Shown here: positions 1 to 10,177 of the stretch, in pieces
Layout: the number at the start of each line of letters is the position of its first letter
Numbering within the stretch: the first letter of the stretch is position 1
Assembly: GCF_964204645.1 (NCBI RefSeq)
Contig: NC_134025.1
Coordinates: 29,356,001-29,420,000, forward strand
Direction: 5' to 3'
DNA length: 64,000 nt
Origin: Tubulanus polymorphus
Lineage: Eukaryota > Nemertea > Palaeonemertea > Tubulaniformes > Tubulanidae
Notes under the pieces: model-generated
Database searches by the model: none
What the model was told of the DNA's origin: nothing
The model's input: only the letters and a program-made list of their open reading frames with translations
Program-made: the position numbers and the translations under genes

Positions 1-101
1 GAAATGCATGAAAAAACTAAGAAATAAATGTATAAATAGCCTATTATTGATAAAGCCAACGCATTATCCATATGTATCAATTCTATTAACATTCAAATTA
101 T

Positions 102-107
102 TTTATT
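102..107 (-). terminator. Polyadenylation signal AATAAA of the small membrane-protein gene
   Basis: A canonical AATAAA reads on the minus strand about 100 nt beyond the TAA stop at 205-207, a normal distance for a short 3' UTR. A run of ten T on the plus strand (about 174-185) lies inside that UTR. Confidence 0.5.
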
Positions 108-204
108 AAAGAAAGCACAACAACAGTTACACTATTCACACGCCGTATAAAGCCACAAAGCGTCAACACCGGTTTTTTTTTTTTGTTAAGATACGGAGAA
201 AGTT

Positions 205-1845
205 TTAGACGCTTGAAACGATAGTAAAAATCTCTCCACCCGGTACACTTATATACAAATCCTCGTTATTAGACCGGTTACTGTCTTGTCTCTTGAATAA
301 AGGCGATTCTTGTTCAGTGGATAAAAGCGCCATCTGAGATTCCGGTGCCGCTAAACGACCGTTTGTTTCCGGAACTGTTAATGAATTACCGCGATCATCA
401 GCGCATTCTGTAAAATCGTTTTGATCTGATAGCGCTACGATATCATCGTAAGAATGACTCGGACTCAAATTGACGCTTCGTCTATTGATTATATGTTCGA
501 CACTAAAACGCCGTAAGAAGTTGGCGATGCTTTGCCGGGGTGAATTGTTAGGTACAGGTGGTATGATCAGCGAACCTTTTCGAGATAGCGGTTGCACTGG
601 ATAGTCCTTCAGTATCGCTTTACAAATTAGGCAGCAAACACCGACGATACATCCGGCAAAAACGACAATCCCTAACACCGACAGTGACGCGATGATCGCC
701 GCTGGGGGCACATCGGTGGCTAAACATTCTCCTAGAGTAACAGAGAACAAAAATGATAATTAGATCAATACTGTCTTTGTTTATGGGTAATGAGAACTAC
801 TTAAAACAGTTCAAGGTAAAAGAGAGACATGTGACAATCTTAAGGGAATCGGATCTGGCGTCTCCGAGACCGTGATGAAAGAGTCTTAATATCAATGCGC
901 CTTGGGATAAACAGTTCCCTATTTCAATATGTTCATGATTTAATTAGTGACAGACTTACAGACACTTCGCTCAGGGACAATATTAACTAACACGCAATGA
1001 CTGAGCTAAAACCATTCGCTTTTTTTTAAATGTATATCAGTTGGCAATTCACTCGTGTTGGTAATTTGCATGTAAAACATTGAAATAGACGCCGTATCAA
1101 TTATGATGAAAACATCCGGCACCGATATAACGATTAGCAAGTGACAGTGAAATTACGTGCACTCACCGGGGTTCGAACCCGGCTGCCATAGAGACCAGTT
1201 AAAACCAATAATAGAACTAACTATCTATTAGATTTGATTCATATTAGTCATGTTAAGCGTATTGGTCCACTCTTGGAGTAACCATTTGAGTCAAATGATT
1301 ACTCCAAGGTCCACTTGACCAGTGGTTATACGGCTAGATGTCTGCGTTACACCGGTTGAATAGTTTAGGGAAAATTAAAACCCTAGAGACGTACACCACA
1401 TGGAATTGGATACCTCCGACTACCAGCTAGGTATCGTACGGAATTTTTCGTTATATCCAGCGTTGCATATTTTGTCATAAAGACACGATACATGAACGAC
1501 TTAAAGACACTTGCATAGAATTAACTCTTATCATCCGCGTGGATAATTGACTCGTTAACTTTTGAATAGTACTTGACTATTTGAAACGTCGAACAAATCT
1601 GGCACACGTAATCATCGGTTAAAAACATCGACGAAAACCTTTGAATAATTTTAAACAACGATGAAAACCAACTGAATAATTATCGAATCATAGCTCAATT
1701 CATCGAATATTTTCATTCGTCACAAAAACAGTTTGTGTTCAAATGCATACAGTTTGTCACATACGCAGTTTTGTCGGTAAACGCGTGTCAGGTGCTTACC
1801 TGTTAGCTCACTTAAGATAATGAACATGCATGCTGTGAGCCACAT
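205..1845 (-). CDS. Small single-pass type I membrane protein, two predicted exons (1845..1800 and 731..205)
   Basis: The reading frame at 731..205 follows a good acceptor (pyrimidine-rich tract ending CTCTAG) and is entered in phase 1. An upstream ATG exon at 1845..1800 encodes a short hydrophobic leader (MWLTACMFIILSELT) and leaves in phase 1 at a GTAAGC donor, so the two join in frame to about 190 residues. After the leader only about a dozen residues precede a long hydrophobic helix (about residues 28-52) rich in Cys (CIVGVCCLIC). The tail of about 138 residues is Ser/Asn-rich, has two YxxPhi motifs (YDDI near 110, YISV near 175) and ends in SSV, a class I PDZ-ligand pattern. I do not recognise the family. 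Function is inferred only as membrane display with tail-mediated sorting or scaffolding. The terminal exon is firm. The first exon is a prediction, and ectodomain exons could have been missed in the 1068-bp intron. Confidence 0.68.
732..1799 (-). other. Predicted intron of the small membrane-protein gene
   Basis: This is the GT-AG interval between the leader exon and the terminal exon. It contains one other strong donor-like site on the minus strand (GTGAGT, 1166-1161) that follows a tRNA B-box-like stretch. Neither acceptor upstream of that site gives an exon that would keep the phase 1 to phase 1 join, so I do not include it. Nothing else recognisable is in the interval. Confidence 0.5.
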
Positions 1846-2804
1846 TTTATATCATCTTGCAGCGGATATCCACGATTTTACGACCGTAACATGATCTGCA
1901 GACAATAGTTATACATTCCACCTAACTTACAACGACGTATCCAGGCAATTTTCCGAAACGAGACGAACTTTACCATTTTTTTATTGAAATTCCTAGAATA
2001 TGTTCATTTCTCAGCCGGTATATTCACAATAATCGAGCCGTTTTAATAGAAACACCGCTATACACATGCCACCATTACGAACTCGCGTACTTTTTACGCT
2101 AATGTTTCTATATAACTGGTATTATCTTTTCATAAACGAACAAATGGGGACTACAGTAAAGAACTGATGGTCGTCTATCCACTGAAGGTTGTTTCTTTAT
2201 ACCTAACCTACAAATAATCGCACAAATGATTCAAAGACGGATTACAATCAGTATTTGCCGAAGGCTCTGATTTTAACTTAAATGAATAGATCTAGATCGA
2301 GGTATTGCACATTGCGCCTGATTGCGATTATAATCCTTTACAGTTGAGTTATTTTTATGTTAATTCTATATTTAAATGGAAGTCATGTACGAAGACATAT
2401 GACGGATTATTTGACAGCTTTTTCTAAGATTCGTAACATATACTTTTTTCTAAGACGGCCACGCACCTGTCAAAACCGAGACCCGGGGTGTTGTACCGCA
2501 AATCGATGCACGTCGTGTGCACCAGATGGATTTAACATCCTCACCAGATAATATAAAACCTTTCATTACGAGCGAGACTGACGTATTTCTCATAACACCA
2601 GTTGCGGAGTAGAATCATCACCACTGGTCGAAAACCGCGTAACGCCACTGATCGTGAAAGAAATACGACACGTAACTCGGCCTATGATGAATCATTAAAA
2701 AACTGATTCGCTTCGCTTTTTTATATCCTGCTATTTTATTGACGGTGAAAGAGTATCCACACATAGGAAAAATATCCTGCACAGTACAGAGAAGAATAAT
2801 GAGT
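1846..2804. other. Intergenic; no gene seen
   Basis: This AT-rich stretch lies between two minus-strand genes. It should contain the promoter of the small membrane-protein gene just above 1845, but I see no clear TATA box or other element. The short open frames here show no splice sites or family features. Confidence 0.5.
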
Positions 2805-3552
2805 TTGTGAGCTTTCCTTGAGCCGTAGTTTTTATTTTCAACGTTTCTACGATAGTCATATTCAAGAATACTCACAAAAGTCATCTCCAAGAATACTCAC
2901 AAAACTCATCTTCAGGAATACTCACAATAGTCATCTTCAGGAATACTCACAATAGTCATCTTCATGAATACTCACAATAGTCATCTGCAAGAATACTCAC
3001 AAAAGTCATCTTTAGGAATACTCACAATAGTCATCTGCAAGAATACTCACAAAAGTCATATTCAAGAATACTCACAATAGTCATCTCCAAGAATACTCTC
3101 AAAAGTCATCTTCAGGAATACTCACAATAGTCATCTCCAAGAATACTCACAAAAGTCATCTTCAGGAATACTCACAATAGTCATATTCAAGAATACTCAC
3201 AAAAGTCATCTCCAAGAATACTCACAAAAGTCATCTTCAGGAATACTCACAATAGTCATATTCAGGAATACTCACAAAAGTCATCTTCAGGAATACTCAC
3301 AATAGTCATCTCCAAGAATACTCACAAAAGTCATCTTCAGGAATACTCACAAAAGTCATCTTCAGGAATACTCACAATAGTCATATTCAGGAATACTCAC
3401 AAAAGTCATCTTCAGGAAAACTCACAATAGTCATCTTCGGGAATACTCACAATAGTCATATTCATGAATACCCACAATAGTACTGAAGATGACTTGATTA
3501 GTATAAAGTCGAAACGTTGAGAAAATAACTATAGCTAAAAGAAACTTTCGGG
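2805..3552. mobile_element. Inverted-arm element carrying a minisatellite
   Basis: The sequence left of the minisatellite (about 2805-2850) is an imperfect inverted copy of the sequence right of it (about 3509-3552). The best-matching part reads GAAACGTTGA(G)AAAATAA on one side and as its reverse complement on the other. The 625-bp array and a short reversed unit fragment (3481-3495) lie between the arms. This resembles a MITE-type element whose interior has expanded as tandem repeats. No target-site duplication was identified. Confidence 0.5.
2856..3480. repeat. Minisatellite, 25 units of 25 bp
   Basis: The unit is TCATCTTCAGGAATACTCACAATAG in 20+5 base pieces: TCATCTTCAGGAATACTCAC then AATAG. 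I count exactly 25 units with no length change. Variants are linked: nine of ten units with CAAGAA end in AAAA(G/C), and most units with CAGGAA end in AATAG, which suggests expansion by two-unit blocks. On the minus strand nearly every unit carries GTGAGTAT, a close match to a 5' splice site. The array lies between two minus-strand genes, downstream of the GPCR stop. Confidence 0.95.
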
Positions 3553-3813
3553 AAGATTTGTTTCATCTCTGTATTTTGGGTTTTCTCACCGTATATTATA
3601 GTTTCAACAAGGTCACAGTGTTTCATCGATATTAGTATCTATACATGATAGTCTGTGTTATCTTCACGTTAAGATGATCACAATCCATCGATGAAAAACA
3701 TTACTTTTCAAAAATTTTTTTCATATCATTCGAAATTGTTTAAAACAGAGCGGTTTTGATCACCTCGTTACTTGCCGTTTTTCACGTTTTTTCAGCATGT
3801 TTACGAGAAAGCG

Positions 3814-3819
3814 TTTATT
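3814..3819 (-). terminator. Polyadenylation signal AATAAA of the GPCR gene
   Basis: Minus-strand AATAAA begins 15 nt after the GPCR stop codon, so the predicted 3' UTR is very short. The signal lies on the array side, so the minisatellite at 2856-3480 would be outside the mature transcript if this site is used. Confidence 0.55.
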
Positions 3820-3834
3820 ACGTGTTTGTTGGCG

Positions 3835-5115
3835 TCATACGGAGTTGTGCGGAGATTTAGCCGGCTGGTAGTGTGTCATCAGGGATGAACGGGTATGACT
3901 CGTCATCGGTAACCAGTCGCTTTTCAGTGTCTTGGGGCAAACTATTTTCAGCACCAGTTTCCTGAAACGTTTCCCGACAAGGCAATAAATATAGAAATTC
4001 ACGCATGAATTTATCGCGGAAAGGATGTAAGTAGCGCGCATTGCGTACACAAGATTCAGGTTATGTTTTAGTGAGCTCGACGGAGACAGATACGAAGAAT
4101 AAAATACAATAGTGTTTAATATAACGGCAGGTGATTCTAATATAATAAAAGTAGTTACTACGGCGATTACGCGTTCGGTAACGTTATCACGTGACTCGCG
4201 TCCTTGTGACGTCAGACGCGACTGAATGCGGCGCGCTTTGCGAACGGCTCTAACGAGAAATATATTGAGAATCACGAGTAAAGTCAACGGCACGAAAAAC
4301 ATTATCAACAAGTATAGAATATTCACGTAGATCAAAGTAAAGTATTTGTTGTTCATGAGCATTGTATTATTAACGTACGGTTTCGTTAGATTTGTACACG
4401 GGTCGAGTTTATAGGCGGTTTTGACGTACCATATTTTTGGTATATTGTAGGCTACCGAAAATGCGCATACGAACGCTATTCCGAGCATGGCGTTACGTTT
4501 TGTACAAAATGACGTCGCGCGTAACGGTTTACAAACGGCAACGTAACGATCGATGGTGAGCAAAACGACCGTATAAACGCTGAAAGTTTTACTAACCCAC
4601 AACGCGAACCAGATGTATCGTTTAGCGTACATGAACCATTCGTAATATTCCACAAAACGGCGCGTAAACACAAATATATGCGGGAACGTGTAGAATAATA
4701 CGTACGTCACTAATACGAAGTTATCGGCGACGGAAAGAACTCGCAGAATTAAATCCGGGGTTCGACCCCCTCGAGCTCCTTCGCGGCGTAATACGATGTA
4801 TGATAGAGTGTTGGTGATTAATCCACAGAACGCGATTACCGATAAAACCGGTACGAATAACACGAAAATAAATATCTCGTAGTTCGGATTTTTCACGATA
4901 TTGCCGTCGTCGTAGATACATTTTAAACGGGCGATCGAAGGGACGCTTGTGTTGATGATTGTAACGCTGGGGCCGGTTACAGGCCGTTCATAGTCGTAAG
5001 GCGCGATGCCGCCATCATAAATTCCAGGGTTAGACGTAGGTTCAGGTGGCTGTGTATGCGATGGTAAGGCCATACTGACACCGGACCACACGATTACAGT
5101 ATTGATGTCAACCAT
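3835..5115 (-). CDS. Rhodopsin-like (class A) peptide GPCR, FMRFamide-receptor-like, coding sequence in a single exon
   Basis: The protein is 426 residues from the ATG at 5115, with an A at -3; this ATG lies 17 nt inside an exon that follows a strong acceptor (ATATCATTTCAG, exon edge 5131). Seven membrane helices are clear: about 80-108, 121-147, 166-191, 207-227, 258-289, 312-338 and 355-382. Class A marks are N102 in TM1, D131 in TM2, DRYVAVCKPL at 189-198, P276 in TM5, P329 in TM6 and NSCVNFYIYC at 369-378 in place of NPxxY. The last motif and the overall pattern resemble invertebrate FMRFamide-type peptide receptors; the ligand is unknown. The usual Cys at the top of TM3 and the TM6 CWxP Trp are not seen (TM6 reads LESP). 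N-glycosylation sequons are N55, N242 and N249. The frame stays open 78 codons further upstream, but that part runs through intron and a hairpin repeat, so I reject the longer start. A second Met (residue 15) is also possible. Confidence 0.93.
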   Translation of the reverse strand: MVDINTVIVWSGVSMALPSHTQPPEPTSNPGIYDGGIAPYDYERPVTGPSVTIINTSVPSIARLKCIYDDGNIVKNPNYEIFIFVLFVPVLSVIAFCGLITNTLSYIVLRREGARGGRTPDLILRVLSVADNFVLVTYVLFYTFPHIFVFTRRFVEYYEWFMYAKRYIWFALWVSKTFSVYTVVLLTIDRYVAVCKPLRATSFCTKRNAMLGIAFVCAFSVAYNIPKIWYVKTAYKLDPCTNLTKPYVNNTMLMNNKYFTLIYVNILYLLIMFFVPLTLLVILNIFLVRAVRKARRIQSRLTSQGRESRDNVTERVIAVVTTFIILESPAVILNTIVFYSSYLSPSSSLKHNLNLVYAMRATYILSAINSCVNFYIYCLVGKRFRKLVLKIVCPKTLKSDWLPMTSHTRSSLMTHYQPAKSPHNSV

Positions 5116-5219
5116 GTTAATACCACGGTGTCTGAAATGATATAAATAGGCATATATATTATATGTACACATATATATACACCCGATAGAATTGTGGTCA
5201 TCAATAGTAGGAACCATAC
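5116..5219 (-). other. 5' leader and 3' splice site of the GPCR coding exon
   Basis: Reading on the minus strand, TTTATATCATTTCAG ends at 5132, and 5131-5116 is then a short 5' UTR directly before the ATG. At least one non-coding upstream exon is therefore expected at a higher coordinate. A strong 40-nt exon candidate at 10217-10178 is one possibility, unproven. Confidence 0.55.
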
Positions 5220-5424
5220 ATGAAGAAATCCCACACTTCGAATTTAGAATTATACGATTAAATTTATTCTTACGAAACCACAGCGTTTCGGCTGTTGACT
5301 TACAGCCATCATTAGGTGGCTGTTCCACCTGATGATGGCTGTTAGTCAACAGCCGAAACGATGTGGTTTCGTAAGAATAAATTTAATCGTATAATTCTAA
5401 ATTCGAAGTGTGGGATTTCTTCAT
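5220..5424. mobile_element. 205-bp near-perfect hairpin (MITE-like) in the GPCR leader intron
   Basis: The arms are about 100 bp each and almost perfectly complementary. The left arm starts ATGAAGAAATCCCACACTTC, the right arm ends with its complement, and the centre loop near 5318-5324 is only a few bases. The 13-mer TAGTAGGAACCAT occurs on both sides (about 5205 and 5465), possibly an old flanking duplication. No coding capacity is supported. If transcribed, it would fold into a long double-stranded RNA. Confidence 0.85.
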
Positions 5425-5860
5425 TTATCTACAGTATACACGGATTATAGTGTTTATTCGACAACTAGTAGGAACCATCTATGATGGTTTCCGACCATTG
5501 GTGCATTATTTAATACTTGGGGAACAAATGTGGTTTTTGTGAGTAAATAGTTTTTGTGGAAATTGTGTGGATTTTACCACTATGAAAGGCGGGCGTACCG
5601 GTCGACGCGATCGGTTGCAACTGGTCGCAAATAGTCACAAACTGCGACGTGATTGTCAGCGACGTTACGCGGCCAGTCTTTTTTGATAGCACTCCCCCCC
5701 GTCGTAGAGATAATTAAAAACATGTGTGGCAAGTTGCGACTGGCGTCATTGATCGAAGGTACGTATAGGTCGATGAGTCATTGTGATGGCGCAATTGTCG
5801 CTGGTGGTCGTAGAGAATCGCATCGCAACGAATCGTCGTATTGCAACAACGAGGGAGGTT
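5425..5860. other. No confident gene; GC-richer repeat-like patch
   Basis: The stretch from about 5580 to 5860 is rich in short variants of TTGCAAC, GTCGCAA and CGCAACGAATCG on both strands. This looks like a decayed hairpin or dispersed element, not coding DNA. The 152-codon frame that begins here starts in the patch and is not supported. Confidence 0.35.
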
Positions 5861-6120
5861 ATGGGACGTTATATACTCTTGTTACAACGGATCGTTCCGT
5901 TACGTCAGATATTATGCTTGGGTTTAATGATTATTATGATGTGTTTAAGAACTGCACGTATTTCGCTTATATTTGCTTTGCTGTTTTCATTTTGCGGCGA
6001 TACGGTATTTTTTACACTAAATACCATGCTGCCAGTTCTGTACAATACCAATCCCTCGGTATCAAATTCCCCCATTCTAAACATCAGATTAAACAACATC
6101 GTTCATCATGATATCAATTC
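5861..6120 (+). CDS. Candidate first coding exon of an unidentified membrane or secreted protein
   Basis: From ATG 5861 the frame runs 86 codons to a consensus donor (C|GTAAGTAAA at 6121), leaving in phase 2. It encodes two hydrophobic stretches (about residues 17-28 and 35-55), followed by a polar segment with NTNPSVSNSPILN, like a signal-anchored protein. No domain is recognised and no partner exon was found with certainty. Two frames are open here, so the coding call is weak; the donor is the best evidence. Confidence 0.25.
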
Positions 6121-6735
6121 GTAAGTAAAGGTTAGTGGTCGCTCAGATAATCAGTTACTCAGCAAGAGTGTGGCAAGCCATGATTCATTCATCAAAAAGC
6201 TCACGACGTAACCTTTCATAAAGAACGGGCTACTACCAAACGAAAATAGCATCATTAGATGAATGTTCACAGCAGTTCTTTAAAGATCGAGCGTTGGTTT
6301 CACTGTTCAATGACTCCCCTGCCATTTCCATCCCTTTTCCTTCAAAGAGGAAATAAGTTACGCGAGCAACTCGAGAACTCGGTGGTGAATAGCTCATCTT
6401 ATATCGCATAGGGCGTGATTTGAAGTCATCTTCTTGATAGTAGCGATACCATCAATGATCCAAAACGTTTGCATTTCAACTTCTTTTATACGTAACCATC
6501 AAACTTACACAGGCGGAATTCCAACAAGCAAAAGTTAACAACGACGCCGTAAAAACCCTTACAATAAATAAAGTTTTTATACAAGTTTTATATTTATGTA
6601 CATTGATACATAATATACAATGTACGTTATTTAAGGGGTTCTGTGTGAGTCGACTCTGTTGATCTTTGATATTATACATTGTATGATATTATTCATTATC
6701 AACAACGTTAAGCAATATATGTGTTATTCTTCGAG
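6121..6735. other. No gene seen
   Basis: AT-rich non-coding sequence follows the candidate donor at 6121. The short frames here have no splice context. Confidence 0.4.
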
Positions 6736-6770
6736 GCGTCAATAAGCTTTCAAGTTAGTTCCTTGTTAAT
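6736..6770 (+). repeat. Dispersed terminal-repeat copy related to the 62.3-kb and 63.7-kb copies
   Basis: The segment CGTCAATAAG...TTTCAAGTTAGTTCCTTGTTAA matches 62296-62336 on the same strand and 63721-63754 on the opposite strand. It abuts a different MITE-like element at 6782 and so marks an insertion hotspot or a nested arrangement. Confidence 0.65.
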
Positions 6771-6781
6771 CTATCTTTATC

Positions 6782-6980
6782 GATGATAAGATAAAAACCC
6801 ACTATCTACAGATTAAAAGAATTTGAATAAACAAGAATTTATTTATTCAATCTAAAATATATAGAATACACGACGTTTCGATCTCACCCTAGAGATCATC
6901 ATCAGGTGTGTGTGCGAATAAATAAATTCTTGTTTTTAAATTCTTTTTATCTGTAGATAGTGGGTATTTATCTTATTATC
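6782..6980. mobile_element. MITE-like element with about 65-bp inverted arms (family shared with 11.2 and 34.0 kb)
   Basis: The left arm contains CCCACTATCTACAGATTAAA and the right arm contains its complement, TTTATCTGTAGATAGTGGG. The centre carries CGACGTTTCGATCTCACC and CATCATCAGG. The 14-mer CTATCTTTATCGATG flanks the element at about 6771 and 7013, a possible direct duplication. No ORF is present. Confidence 0.85.
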
Positions 6981-9900
6981 CGTTCACCACGTTTGAGTGT
7001 GGTTATCGTTCTATCTTTATCGATGTTCACGAAAGTAAAACCGATGAAGTTCCGTTTATTCAAAAAGAAGGATTAGGATAAATCAACAAGGTACAGTAAT
7101 GGGAAAATATGGCTTTTTTAAAAGAGTTTATGTAGTTGATTTATAGTTGAACAGGTGTGTATCGATACGGTTATAACTCACGTTTACGTTGCTTATCTAT
7201 ATATTGAGGTTCTTAATGCACTTTTGAAAATACCTGTGAGGTACCACAAAAAAATATTGGCATTCGTTCAACGAAAGAAGAAAATTTTTCCAATAATTTA
7301 CTTAAGTGTTTCGAGCTTTAGTGCAAGTAGGTCCATTACGTATTATTGATAAAAAGAAATGCGATGCCATCACGTAGAAAACGTATAAATCCCACCAGCG
7401 CAGATGTATTTGAACTAAACACATTTTCACAGCGCCTTAAGAGTCATTGCATTACGTTCGGCCATTTTCTCTCTTTCAAGAGCACGTGAGGTCAATTTCC
7501 CCGGCGTTGCAGAAGCTCTTATATCGAAACGTGATGTGTAATTTGTATATCACGTTGAGACAAACACTTAAAAAGTTTCTATTTACCGAATAGCCAACCC
7601 AAACATTAGCACCCAGAAGATATCCATACCTGCTTATTCTTCAAACAAAGAAATGCTATGAATATATATGACCTTTTAGCGGATTGATTCTTACACGATA
7701 TTATATTGGTATGTCTTTAATCATATCACACTTTAGACCTTGGTAGTTAACCGTTTTTTTTTCAAGCAGTTATCAGATCTATGACATGACATAAACCTAC
7801 GATTTCAGGGACGCTCGTTATCTAAAATCGGAGTTTTCACGAAAGGTTTCCAGCTAGCTGGTGCAAGAAACCGCTCGAAAAATGTTCCGCTGAAAACGCC
7901 GAAAAATAATGATCTCGAGCTTGAAAATGCGTCAACAGGATAAAGTTATTGCAACTTTGTCGGCTGGAAACTGAACTGTCCGAATTATTTTTGTCTCGGT
8001 GTTCAAGATCGTCTGGAACGAAGAAACTAATTGATAATTTCTACAATAACTACTCTTATACGACACAGTATCATATACTAACGATTTCGACTGTGGTATT
8101 TTGTAATCATCAAACTTTACATAACGATGATCAATTAATTATGAAAGTGACTCGAGCTGTCGCATAGAACGAGTCGCTAATGTAAAACAATGAAGATTTA
8201 TTTCATATTTTACAGTATGATATTCACGCAGAAATCACACTGTCAATTTCACATCCATAACTTCATTTCACGAAATGTTTTTAATTTCGCGCTTGGTCAA
8301 TTTGACAACTATTTATAACAAGTCGAAACGACTTCGCAGACGATCGATTCTAGGTTATTATGCAAGCAGTGTATATGTTTCGTTTATCCAGGCGGCACCA
8401 ACCTGATTTCTAGATGCAACAAGCCGAAATGACGACATTGTAAATTATTCATAAAAAAATATCGAACGACTTAGTGCCATGCGTCAAGCCAATTTTCCTA
8501 TCTCGACGGACACTTCCGTATACGGAATTTGATTCGCAAATATCATTGCAGTTGAAAGCATTTGTCCGGACGTACAAAAGCAGTAATCAGAATAACCAGA
8601 GAACGATATCAGATTGCGAGCTTAGATAAATCTATCGTGGTATATTATTTTGGGTATGAAATTGTTAGGAGATTAAATCGTAAAAAACGTCTAATGATAA
8701 ATATCATTTCTAGGTTTCAATGGCTGAAAGTAGTAAGCAACGATTATCGATACACATTATTTACTTATTTTATTGATGGATCGAAACCTTTCTTCTTACG
8801 AACATTCCATTAGATAAAACAGACATACTGTGAGTGAATTCAACGATTTTGTCAGCTGTAGCAAAATACGAACGTATTGTGTGCATTTCGGCGAAAATAA
8901 AGAAGATTCATTCGTACATTCTAAAGATGGATAGTATCGCACTCAGTGGCAAGCGTGGATAAACTTATAGCTCTTGGAAATCTTCTGAGAAACAATGATG
9001 ATTCTTTTTTTTATAACATCTGCCAATCTTTTACAACTGATCGTGTTATTCATTTACTCGTCACTTGCCCCCCACTTGTCGCTATTTTCATAGAGTAAAA
9101 AAGTAGACCACAAAAACAAGTCGTTTTTGCGAAAACCCATCTATTTCTATAAATATTTGATACGCTTTCCGTTTTATTTTCCCGTATATTTCCATTCAAT
9201 TTTGGCCAGTGACGTTTTGAATTACTCATTCACTGATGACATTTGTAAGATTCGATTCAACAGTTGACAGCTGGATATCTTTGAATAACGAAGGTTTTAA
9301 TTTTGGGACAGAATTATTGATATAACTTTTTTAGCAGCCGGACTAAATCGAGAACAACTTCGGTTATTACGACAAGAGTGCGCTTAACCAAAAAGCAAAC
9401 TCAGAACTGAGAAAATATAGGCAGCGCGCCACTCAACAATTCTAAATCAATCGTCCTCGCTTGGTTGATCAATAAGTTGAAGTGAATACTAAAGGACTGG
9501 AGTTGCATATAATCTTTTTAGAAATATTATATTTTGAAAATGCAATTTTTGAAGATATATTCTGACATTTCCTTAATTAACTGTCGTCTTAAAATATCTT
9601 CGTCGCTATCGAATTCGTGACAGTCTAAACTTACTGCTGGGATATTAGTTTCACGTATTAATCGGCAATTTTCAACCGTCAGATCGAGATGTGTCACTAT
9701 CTACATTATAGCGGGGCTAATCCTCTTTTACGGGTGAAGGCCGCTCAAGCCTTAGCGGCCGCCAGTGGCTAAGTTCATGCAACTCCGATTCTTGGAAGAC
9801 CTTCGAAGCTTTGCCTAATGGTATTGATAACGTTTTGACCAACGAAAGAAATCTCAAGCGCTGAATTCATCGTCACGAGAAAAAAAAACGCAACTCGCGT

Positions 9901-10177
9901 TTAAGAAATACCCGTCGGAGCCAGTATGACAAAAGCGTTTGGCTCAAAAAATAATCCTTCCGTGAATAAACAAGCTTTCACTAACAGTGAGTAAACAGTT
10001 GAAACACATGTATTCTGCAGTGACACAGAATCGAAAGGACCATGTGGAAAATTTCCGCTCGATTGAAGCATTGAATTTTTTTCTGTTGATACCATGTATC
10101 CTTCCCCTGTTTTGCACAAACAAAAATAATATCATGGGATGCTGGAGAAGAGGATATAGAAAGATGCAGTTACTTAC
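6981..10177. other. Long stretch without a supported gene
   Basis: Several 60-80 codon frames occur at about the chance rate for this composition and lack good splice sites or family features. A small GC hairpin (GGCCGCTCAAGCCTTAGCGG, about 9749) is the only compact structure seen. Confidence 0.45.

Noticed and set aside
1160-1219. tRNA-like GGTTCGAACCC on the minus strand followed by a GTGAGT donor; possible tRNA or extra exon of the small membrane-protein gene
   Set aside because: No matching 5' acceptor stem or A box is found, and neither possible acceptor keeps the phase needed to join 1800 and 731.
2856-3480. CRISPR-like array
   Set aside because: Units are contiguous without unique spacers, and the DNA is eukaryotic.
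5116-5349. Longer GPCR N-terminus from an ATG at 5349
   Set aside because: It would translate an intron acceptor and a transposon hairpin; the ATG at 5115 lies just inside the exon.
5653-6111. 152-codon plus-strand frame
   Set aside because: It starts in a repeat-like patch, has no motif, and the alternative frame has the better donor.
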